A stretch of DNA of 64,000 nt. Source: Blepharisma stoltei. Its lineage: Eukaryota > Ciliophora > Heterotrichea > Heterotrichida > Blepharismidae. The stretch is taken from positions 620,001 to 684,000 of the forward strand of contig CAJZBQ010000032.1 of the NCBI GenBank assembly GCA_914767885.1, in the 5' to 3' direction. Positions 1-12,000 of this stretch are shown here, piece after piece (position 1 is the stretch's first letter; each line of letters opens with the position of its first letter). The position numbers and the translations under genes are program-made. A model generated the notes under the pieces. The model did no database searches. It was not told where the DNA came from and was given only the letters and a program-made list of their open reading frames with translations.

Positions 1-3000
1 CAATATCCTTGACACTTGAACAGAAAAGTCTAAAAATTACAAATTCATATTCCATGCTCATTAAGTTCCTTGCTAGCTCCACCTTCTTCGTGAGCGACCA
101 AAAAATTTTGTTCACTGACAGAAGAGGTAATTTTTATATAAAATTTGATAGTGATTTTATTTTCAAAATTTAATAAAATTCGAAATAATATTAATTTAAT
201 TTGTAAAATTTATGCTTTAAAATGCAGCTTAGAATTACACAGAATTGCTAATTATTTAAATATAATAACTATCGCATATATATCAAAGTATTTTTTATAT
301 TTAAATTTTTTTTCATTAACGGAGGGAAGGCTTTTACCCAAAAAATAGGGATTTTCCAATGGTTTGATTCACTCAAAAAGGGGAGTAAGCAAATCCTTAT
401 CATGTCTTTGATAAAAATATCCTGCAAATATTTATTTTGCTCTATAATAGCTAAATTATCTTTATAAACTGTTTTTTCTCTGTAGCTTTCAACAAAAGTT
501 CCTAGAGCATCTTTATCCCTTTTATTTACCTTATATATTTTGTAAAGCTCTGTAATAGTCCTATATTCTGGCTTTGAGAATGGAAAATTAAGCTCAAATT
601 CGAGCTTCAAAATATTTCCCTGATTTACATTTTGCAGTGCAATATTTCCCGTCTTCATAGTTTTAAAGATTGACAACCAAACATTTCTTTTTTCTTCTCC
701 ATACTCTTGATCTTTTTCACTAAAATAGCTTAATAATGCTGACTTTTCTTCCAAAAGATAAATAAGGATAGTCAGTGCACTTTCTATTTCTCTTGAAATT
801 GCTGAAGTAATTGCTGTAAATAATCGGTTTGAGTCTGATACAAGTTCACTATTATAAAATATTTCTGATTTTCAGTCTTTAACTCTCGGCTTCTGTCTAA
901 TTAGATTAAATGATTTTTCTTTAAGAGCTTCAATTAGAATTTCATCTTTTGCTATTTTATCAATAATATCTAGAAGGTAGGAGTTTAATTTTTCTTTGCT
1001 AGCATAAATAGTTTGCTCATATTTAAATCTTAAAATGCAATTTTCTACTAAAGACCCAATATTTTCTTCGAAGTTTACTATTTGATTTTCAAGGATAAGC
1101 TCTTTAGTGGTTTTATTTAGCAGCTCGTCTGAAATTTCAAGTGTTTCCATTGAGAGATCATCAAACATTCTAATTTCCCATGAGCCAAACAAAATGACAG
1201 AGCTGTCATATTTTATGTTTCTTGTCATATGAATTATCACACACACTAATTTACTGCATTTCCAATAATCTTTAGTTTCTTTTTCTTCACGGTCAATGAT
1301 GAATTTTATTAGCGAAAGATGGCTGCTATCCTTTGAAAAATCAAGCTCTAAAATGTATAATGATTTAGTTTCACTATAGTAAAATGCCTCAATATCTTTA
1401 CTCCCCTCCTTTGTGATTAGAAAAATCACCCTCTGCGAGCAAGTTAAAAATTTTTTTAATAAACAATTTTTTTTATAAAATGAAATTTCTAACCAATTTT
1501 AGGATTTTTAAATTGACAAAATAGTATATTAATAAAAAATTATGTGGGAAAGCATTTAACTATTATCCTATTTCTTCTTCTTCTTCTTCTTCTTCAAAAA
1601 AAAAAAAAAATAAAATATGACACTGGACAGCCAGAAAAAAATGTTTATCCTGTGCAAAAAAATAAAATATTTTTATTTAAAAGATATCCCCTGAGAAATT
1701 AAAAAATTTTGCTGGCTCACGAAGAGAAAAGTTAGTGATTTCTCTTTCTTACTTACTTAATTATCTGGTGTTTAAGGTGTCTAGTGCCGCAGCCCAAAAG
1801 GGCCTATGGCAAAACTGATGACGTAGGCGAGCCATCTTGGCACGGGTCAGCCCCGTCCAAGCCTTCTATCAACTCCTCCTGCTTCACCGGCCTTGCTGCA
1901 CGTCTCACCCGGCGCGTTGCCGTCGCCCTTGTCGCCCGACTCAGCTCCTGCGCGTGTTCCGTTCCGCCTAAGGGTCATCCTCCCGTGGGGATGTGCTGAG
2001 AGGTAAAGCCCGAAATCTTGAGTGGACTGAGGAGTGGTTCCTCTGGTTATCCCCAGAGTTAAACCGCTATTGCTGTCCAGAAGTTCTCGAGTGAAAACCT
2101 AACCCTATAAATAAAATTCCATGAGGGAGAGAAAATTAGCAAAGCTAATTTCTCTCGAACCGAATGCCATTTTATTTATATGAGTGATTTCTCTTTCAGA
2201 ACCAAAATTGCTGATTTCATTTATAACAATTTCATCACTTTTTATTTCTTGAATTTGGTTTGCTAATCTATTATCATAGGTAAATGCAATTAATTTATCA
2301 AAAGGTGCTTGATTTTCTATCATTAATTTCAAAACTTCAGGGAATTTTTGACTGTGAAATTCTCTTCAATGACTATTGATAAAGCTTTTTTCTTCATGGT
2401 CTAATGAATTTAGTTCAAGTAATATTAGTATATCTGCTGGGGCTATTTTTAAGAGAGTTTTTTTGCAATCACTTAGCACTTGATTTTTATTTTTACTATC
2501 ATCAAACAATATTTGCAAAGCAAGTGTTTCTCGGCTGTAAATTGGGAATATATGATTTTTAGTAAAAATGAGATCAGAGTCATCTTGATAAGAGAGAATT
2601 GAATTTACCCAATTTTCTAATTCAGTCAAAAGGCCAGCTTGTTCCTGGTTTAGCATAGATTCTAACGATAGGCAATGCTTTTCAAATCTATTCAAAAATG
2701 GAGCATCTGCCTTCAGAAGATTATTTTCATCATCATTCATAAAGACAATGACATGAAAATTGCTATGCACAAAACATCTTGGATTAAAAAGTGCACCTAA
2801 TGCAATTCTGCAATATCTCCTTTCTCCTTCCCCTTCTCCTGAAACGGCAAAATTCTGATTAAATAAATCATATAGAGAGCTGTATATGTGATCCATATCT
2901 TTTAGTATTACAGAAATTCCTCTTTCCATATAGAGAATAATATCACTCACGCCCCCCCCCCTTTAAATTGGAACAAAATATCGGTAAAATTTCCACTTTT

Positions 3001-6000
3001 TGGTAAATTAGCCCCCCTTTAAATTGGAACAAAATTTAATTTTATAATAAAAAATTATATATAATTTTTATCTAAAAAGTTTTGATATAAGTTCAATGTT
3101 TCTTCTTAACTAAAATTAAAAATTTATTTATATCTTGCTCTTTTTTAAAGAAAAAAGTATAAAGAGCATCTTATTTAAATAAATTTATTATCCTTAATTG
3201 GTAAATTTTAAAAAAAACATTAATTTTTTTTTTTTTAAAAAATTTTCAAAAAAATTTTTGTTTTTTTTGATAAAAATGATATTTTTTATTTGGATAGTTT
3301 TGATATAAATTCAATCGGAATTCTTTATAAAATTTCAAAATTTACTTATTTCTTGCTTTATTTTAAAGAATAGAGTATAAATAACATCTTATTTAAACAA
3401 AATTTAGCACTTTGATCGATAAATTTTCCAAAATTGTTTTTGTTTTTAATTTTTTGTTTATCAGTAAAAATAAAAATTTTTGTGTAAATAATTTTGATAC
3501 CAATTAATAGTGGCGTATTAACTAATAATGAAAATTTAGTTATATCTTGCTTTGTTTTAAAGGATAAAGAGTAAATAGCGTTTTTATTAAACAAATTTAT
3601 TGATCTAATTCGATAAGTTTTTGAAATTTTTTTTTTTTAAATTTTTATATTTTTTATAAAAAATTTTATATTGATATTTTTTTTTTTAAAAAAAAATTTA
3701 ACCCCCCTTTAAATTGGAACAAAATTTTTAGTTCCAATTTAAAGGGGGGGAGTCAGAGACCTAAAACTATACTCTTCTTGATCAGTATCATTCTTTAGCT
3801 TGCTTCCTACAATAATTCTTCGTTCTGCTAATGAGTTCAAATGTTTGTCAATTATATATGTGATAACATCCACTCTTCCAATGAGCATTAAATACCTGGA
3901 GCTTGGATCTCTTAAATTATCATTAATGAGATCTAAAACGTTTATTTCTGGCAAATATTGGTAAATGTGCTCAAAATGATGAACCTGGGCAAAAAATAGT
4001 CCCATTTTATTTGAAGAGCCTGGCTTTCCCCCAAAATTTCTTTCAATTCCTTGCTTAACAAAGAAATAAAATGGTGATATTGATGGAAATTAGACTCTAG
4101 GAACACCCCCTATGAAGTAGGTAGGACCCATTCTGATGAAGCTGAAATCAGGGCTCTGCTCCTTTTTAGTAGGCCTTCAGGCTTGGGGATGCCTTGCCGA
4201 AGAGGGAAGTTTTGTTTCTCCCCAGAGTTTTCCCGTCCCTGCTAGATTGCTAGATAGGCGGTGTCTGCCCTAGGAAGCAAATCCCTTGGGTAGGTGTTTC
4301 AGGTCGGAAATTCAAGATGGCTGCCTATCTATCCCTCTTTTGTCTATTGGAGCGAGGAAGGAGGCTTTGGAGCTGATATGAGGCAAAGGCTAATCTTCTT
4401 GCCCGTTTATGTCCAGTTAATTCGTTTAATTTAATTTATTTGCTTAACAACCATTGCAATTTCTTGATTATCTAAAACATTTCTATTAATAAGATTTTTT
4501 GACACTTGCTTGATTAAATGATAAAAATCTCTCAGCCCATAAAAATCTGTGAATTCAGTATTTTTATATTCATTTTTCAGAGCAAAGTATGATTTTGCAA
4601 GACTGTTTATGACTGATTCATGAGTTCTGAGGCCATCGCTATATGAAATATAAATGCTCATAGCAGTGTGAATTAAATCTTTTTCATCTGGGTCTGGTCT
4701 CGCAAGATATAAAGCTCTGTTCATTTTAGAAGCATCAAGCCTCCAATTAGAAATTCCTATAAAGCCTACCACATTATTTTCTATTTCTAGTAGAGAATGT
4801 AGGACTTTAAGTGGATTATGCTTACTCTTGGGTAATTATTTTTTTTTAAACAAAAGCTGATATAATCAGTGATTATAATAATGAGATCGCCAGCTAATAA
4901 TATTAAATTTTAAACTATAAAACATTTATTTTATAAATTAAATTATCCATATATTTACAAATCTTGGTTTTTTTTGTATAGAATTTTAATATAAAATTAT
5001 AAAGAAAAAATTAATTCTCCTTCTTTAATATTTTGCTGATAAATCAAAGGGGAAAGTTAGATATTTCTGCAAGCCCAATTTCATCAAATACAATAACTGG
5101 CAATAAATTGGAGTCAGCATTTAGGAACTTTTTAGACCTTTCAAATGCCTTTAAAATACCTTCTGATGTGCACGAGTCTGATCCTTGAAACGGTACTAAT
5201 GTTAGCTCTGGAAGCATTTTAAAATAAGGATCAGTTGATTTTTCACCCCTTAAATTAGCAAAAATAAGCTGAATTGATAATGATTTACTACATCCAGGTT
5301 TTCCACATATAAAAATTGGAATTTTATTGATGATGCATGGAATTACAGCAAAAATATTTTCTCTTAAAGCTTGGTTTAAAGCTGTCCCTTTTGTTATTTC
5401 CATTCTGGCCAAATAATCATTCTGCTCCTCTTCCACTATTTTAAGTATTTTTTCTACAGTTAGAAATTCAGCATCTAATTCCTTTACAATTTCTTCTAGA
5501 AATTCATTTCTTTCTCTTTGTGATGAAATCCTCAAATAATAGCAATGCGAAAACGCAAGAATTCCAGCTTTTAAATCAAAATCTCCATTATCCACTTGAT
5601 CGTCTATAGCCAGACCATATTTTTTCAAATTTTCATAAAATAAATCTCCTCTTAATTCATTCTTGGATTGTATTGATTCCCTGAACCATAAATAGAGCAT
5701 AATAAATCTTGTGACATCTCTAAGACTTACGCTGCTTACATCTTCTTTTGATTGGAAGTATTTGTGAGATAAGCAAATCAAATAAACGAAAAAGTCATGA
5801 TAATTAGTATTGATTCTTGTTTTCAGCATAGTGTGAATGTATTTTCTTGAATCATTGTCAGCTAAATAGCCGAAATCCCACACATATTCAATCATTGTGT
5901 CTGGAAGCGGCTTAACAATATGCATTAATTTGCTGATTTTTGCATTAGCTTTTTTGATTCCAACATTTTCTTCGTATGTAGCTTTTCTACAAGAAACTCT

Positions 6001-9000
6001 ATAGGGATTGCAGGCACCTAAAAATGCCATATTATCAGGCAAAGAATCGCCCTCTATACTTCGCTCGCACATAATCTCACATATTAGCCCTATGCTATCA
6101 GTTGTATTAAATTCGTCAAAGAATATTCACAATTTTTCTTCGCTGCCTATGTCATATGCTAATTCAACTAATTTTCCCATTTTTTCTTTAATTTCCTTTG
6201 ATGTAACTCCTGCATGGATGCTTATTTTTATCAATTGATTTCCTAATTCCCCTCCCGTTTTAAACTGGAAACAAATATCGGTAAAATTTCCTTTTTTTTA
6301 GTGCTTTAAATTGGGACAAATATTTTTTTCAATAAACATTTTTTGGTGAAAATACTAATTTTTAAAATTACTTTTGGCCTAATTTAATGAAAAACTGCAA
6401 TTAGACTATTATTTAAACAGTTTTCACATTAAATAGATTAATTTTTTTAATTAATGCTTATAAACAAAATATTAAGTTCAATTTAGAAAATTTATTTTAA
6501 AAAAATATTAACCCACCTTGAAATTTGGAACAGGTTGTTTGTTCAAAATTAAAGGGGGGATGGGAAGTAAGACTTCTTCGACGAAAAATTGAATCAGTGA
6601 GGTCTTTCCGCACCCTGTCTCACCCATGATAATTACTGGAATATTTGATTGAGTTCTTAGGTAAATCAAATTCATTTTTAAGAAATTATCTGGAGTCATG
6701 ATATATCGAGAATTTGAATATTCCAACACAAGATCTTTTCCATGCTTATTGTAGGTTTGAAGCTTCTGGAGCAATCCATTATGAGACATATTGGCATAGT
6801 CATCGATTTCATATTCTTGAGATTCTATCAATTTGGCAAGCTCTTCCCCTGGTCTGTTATAATTGTGCTGTCAGAAAATCAATTTTCTTATGCTTTCTGG
6901 AACTTGGTCTTTATTTCGGTATATTGGAACAAATGATCCGTCTTCTAAAAAGATCATAGTGAAATGATTGGAGTTTTCCCATGTCAACGTGCACTGAAAA
7001 GCATTTGCAAAATCTTCTTGATTGTCTTGTATTTCTTCATTTTTTCATAGATTTTGTGAAGCTTTAAACTGAGATCTTCTAACATTCTTAATGCTTTTTG
7101 TAGTAAACTCTTCTGTAGTAAGTAGCAATGCATCTATTATTGTGGCCCTGAAATTCTCGAATTCCTTAATTAAAAATTCAAGGTTATTGTATACCAAGTC
7201 ATTCATAATTGTTCTTATTATTTCTGGATCGAAAGGGCTTCTTCCAAAATTTCTCAATAGCCTATCAAGAATGTTTATAAAGACACTGATTTGCGTATAA
7301 GTAATCTGCTCTTTATCGGCTTGCTTATCGATGAAGTATCTTGTTAACTTCTTCTCTACGTGAGCGAACCAAAAAAATTTTGCTCGCTTACATAGAAGTT
7401 AATTTTTTTTAAAAATTTTAAAAAATTCCATTTTTTCGAAATAATTTTAAAGAAACATTAATTTATTTGTAAATTTTTTTATCATAAAATTTAAGCTGCT
7501 TATAAGAATTAAATATTTTGTTACGGACGGTGGGTTTTTTATACAAAAAATAGAGATTTTTTCAATGATTTTGTTCACTCATGGAGGGAGGAGCAAGAGA
7601 GCAATTGCGCTTTCTTTATTTGTAAAATTAAAATGGTTCTCATTAACGCTTTGAGCTTCAATTCTGCCAGTCTCGTATAATTTCAGATATCTGGCTATAA
7701 ATTGAAGTTTATCGGAATGATCAGAATTCACTATTAGTTCGTTGAGGTCTAAGCCATTGATATGAACGCATCTTAATGTTAATGCTAATGCTATTAAGAT
7801 TACCTAGCTTCAAATCCCAGATTTTTGCGGTCTTAGCTTGGATTGACAGCTCTAAATAACGGTTTGTAAGACCGACCTAGCCCATGTCACCAACTCCCAG
7901 TGTAGATCACTATATTTGTGCCAGAACCCTCAAGAAAGTGTAAACTTCATTATCTGAGCTCGGTTGTATGGCCAGGGTTTTACCCCTATCTGCCATCATA
8001 ATTGTGAACTCATCTTAAATATTTCAAATAGTCGATAGAGTTGTAAAGCATATTGTCATACGTGTTAGCAACTTCAATACAAATTAGCATGTCTTTTGGG
8101 AAAATTATAATATCTTCTGTATAGTTTAGAGTTCTAAATAAACAAATGTTCATGAGAATTTCATTTAATAGAGCTGCATTGCTAACAAAACTTAATTGAA
8201 GGTGCAAAATACAGTCTTCGTTAAGATCTATAATAGAAAATCTATTGGAGATATCAATGCAATCAATATCTCCTAATATAGGAAACGTTACAAGCTTTTC
8301 CCCTTCGTTATTAGCCATAGATCGTATGGCGGTAGTTTTCCCCAATCCAGCAGACGCAGAGGTATAAACAATGCTATTTTTATCTTCTAAATGCATAATG
8401 AGGCTAAGTTTTTCATCAATCAATATCTGGCTCTCTCGAAGATTAATAACTCTAGGCGAATCAAGATACTTAAAATAAGACGACAAAGATGATCTTGGGT
8501 CAGAAGTTATGATTCCAAGTCTAAACTGAAGATCGCCTACACGGTCAAAAATAAGTTGAGTGAATAATGCCTTAGCCTTATTTTGATTTTCCAATGATAA
8601 ATTTTCGCAATTAATCAGCAAATAAAGCTCGCCATTTTTATTTAAAAAGCATCTATGGAAGAATGATAATAAATCTTTTCAATGAGTTGCATACTGGCAA
8701 AAAAATACCTGGTCTGCTCTAGGCAATTTATTTCTGGAGTTTATATAAGCTGAAATCACTGCATTGATTAGTTTTGAGGTTTCTATATAAAGAATTTCAC
8801 CATTGTTTTGGGAAATAACTGAACGCGGGGCAATCTCATATTCGTTATCAATTCTTATATCTTCCAAATTTGGTATTTGATCTAATAATATTGCCAGGAG
8901 CTGAAGTCGGCTTTCAACGTCTTCATTGACTCTAATGTGTTCAATTTCTGCAAAATAAGACTGCTTTCCCATAAATGTCAATAAATTTTCTGCTTTTCTT

Positions 9001-12000
9001 CTGTATGTTTGGTCTTTTACTCCTCCTGCTCAAGGTAAATATCTATTTGATCATTCACAATTATGAAACGGAATTAATCTTTGATATATAATGTTAATCA
9101 AAAACTTATTTGAATTTTAATTCCCATTTTAAACAATTTGAAGGAACCGTTAATTTAGCTTATCAAATTTATCCTTTCAATTTTAAATGAACTTCATCAG
9201 CTAAAGTTTTTGAAGGGTTTAATAGCCTATAATTAGGATAGCTTATCTCTTTCTGATTCTTAGGAGAAAGAGTTAGGATTATATATTTTTCTAATGTCCA
9301 AAATTGTTTGCCATTCATGAATGATAGATAATAATTTGACTTATAATGGCCAACTAAGTTTTTTTCTCAATTGCTGAAGATCTCAAGAAGATCTTTTTCA
9401 AACTGCTCAACTTCATCGTATTTTCCATCTATGCACGAAAAAATTTTTTTAGGACATTGAGAATTCGGATACCCATATACATCTAGATTTTTTAAGTTTG
9501 CCAAAATATTTTGGATTGATAAAGAATACTGATTAAACTGAGAGTAATAAGCCATGTCTGTGTCACCATTTTCTTCTTGCTTTGAATGGGTCTTGGTATG
9601 AATTAATAGCAGAGACCTGTCTCTTAATTCAAGCAAATTTACTAGGTTAAATGTTTGTTTATCATTCTTTTCATATGTCAGATTTACATCATAACTGTCT
9701 CCAACAGAAATGATTTCAAATGTCGATTTCTTTACAATTCCAATAATTTGCTTTTGCTTGGCTTCCTCTTTGCAGTTCAGTACATTATGGAGTTCTTTTA
9801 TTCCTGGAAGATTTATTCTGCAGTTCGAGAACTTTTCTTTCAATTTTCCTTCTCTACCATCAATTTTCTCAAGTATAAACAAAGCCATCGTTTTATAAGA
9901 ATCTGTAGTTTTCGCTATTTCTTTAAAAAAGTACCACAAAAACTCAAAATCTAGAATCACTTGTGTGGTTACATACATATCATCATAATCATTAACGCTT
10001 TCTTTTAGCTGCTCTAGTTCATTTTCTCTTACTCTTGAAGCAAACTTTATAAGATCTTCTGATTTAGATAATTCATCAAGCACTGAAATTAATTTGTCTT
10101 CTCTTTCTTGATCAATGTACATATATAAATTGCTTCTTAAACTGTCTGAAATTTTAAAAAAACTAGCAAGGCTTCTTTTGTTTATATTTTTAATGAAGCT
10201 TGTATATTTATTGCATATTTTTATATAAGCTTGATCATTAAAATCAATCAAAGTTTGAAGTTTAATTAGGCTTTCGCAGGCTCTTAGATAATTGTTTTTA
10301 CTTTTGATGAAGTAAAGGCATCACCCGAAAAACTCAATCGTTTCTTGATTTGGATTGAAAATTGAATTTATAAGTGAAATTTCTTTTTCATGGACAAGTT
10401 AAATAAACCTAAAAAAACTGTAATTTTCAAAAATGTTTTTTTTGTATGAAAAAATTACAAATTGTGTTTTTTGAATTTTCTAAACAGATAAAAAAAAGTA
10501 ACGGTTCTAAAACAGCAAAATTAGAGGAAAAAGTACATATAAAAAATCTATATTCTATCAAACTAAGCAATTTTAAGCAGAGAAAGCTCAAGATGGGATT
10601 GCATAATAAATATTATATAATAGAGGATCCAAAGCTATAAAGAAATGCAAGAAAGGTAGTTATGAAATAAATTATTTAAAATGTATGAAAAAAGTATACG
10701 ATTTTTTCATATACGAAAAAGGAATAAAAAAAATCTAACTACCCCCGACGAACAAAAAATTTTGTTCAGGGGTTAATTTTTTATAAAAATTTTATTTATT
10801 GTAAATTTTTTTTTCTAAATTTAAAAAATTCCCAATTCGCAAATATGGAAATCAAATATTAATTTGTAAAATTTATGTTTTAAAAAGCAAGCTTATTAAA
10901 ATTAAGTAGAATTAGCTAGAGGATGGGAGTATAAAAATTTCTAATGGTGCAATTTAAAGGAAAAAATATCAGAGAAAAAAAAGTGCTATCGATTTTTATA
11001 TGCAAAATTTTAATATTTTAAACCCTTTCATGGTCGAAATGCGCCCTTCTTGGAGTCAATATCAAAATGTCTTTTTGGTAAGAAATTGAACCTATTGTAA
11101 ATTTAAGCATTGAGCCACTTTGCCCAATAAATTCAAAAGCCAAGATGTTGAATGCAACTCACCTTTGGATAGTTTTTTTATTTTTAAATTGAAATTTTTC
11201 AGAAACCATTTGCTCATAAACTATAATTATGCATGCGAAAAGTTAATTTCAGTACCTCTAGGTCAGCTCAAGCTCTATATTGAAAAGATTATTGAGTAAT
11301 GAATTTTTATAAATATATTTCAATTAGCTATTATATAGGAATTGCCAGATATTATGAGCAGTTATTTTATTGATCAAAAGATGCTTTCTATCATGATTTT
11401 TTTTTTACCTGTTTAGAACAATTCATAAAGCACTATTTGTACTTTTTCATACCAAAAAAATTATTTTTACAAATAACAGTCATTTAAATAGGGCATAGGG
11501 AGAGGGTTGAAAAAAGTGCAGTGAGCTTTATTTAACCTCACCCTTTTTCAAAATCATTGACTTTTTCAAAAATCGCAATAATTTTCGCAACTGAATACTT
11601 CTTTATATCAGTCATAATTTCATTGAAATCACTTATCATTGATTCATAGGCAATTTTACTTATTTCTCCAACATTTTTTGAAGTAATTGATTGCTCCTTT
11701 TCTTTTTCTAAAGGAAGATAATAATTTAGATAAATTGATGAGTTTATCACAGGGACGATATCCCTAATAACATTTAGCAACGAAACTAAGTCTTCATGAA
11801 ATCCGAAATCAACAATATCTGCTTCTAAATAATCCTGAGTGGAATTACGATATAAGGTTTCCAAGTTATCACGATCTTCTACATCATTGCAGACTATATC
11901 GATATAAGTTCTTAAAACATTAATGTAAACTTTGATTACATCTAATTTCTGGAATATATTATTTTCGAGATTCCCAAAGAAATCAATATTTTCTCTATTC

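Noticed and set aside
1784-1999. 71-codon GC-rich ORF
   Set aside because: It lies wholly within a retroposon-like insert flanked by a 15-bp target duplication inside a conserved exon; no match to a known protein.
10383-11550. Calling the 1.16-kb IES a hAT element from its 8-bp duplication
   Set aside because: CTTTTTCA does not fit the usual hAT target pattern and the terminal repeats are not recognisable as hAT; left unclassified.
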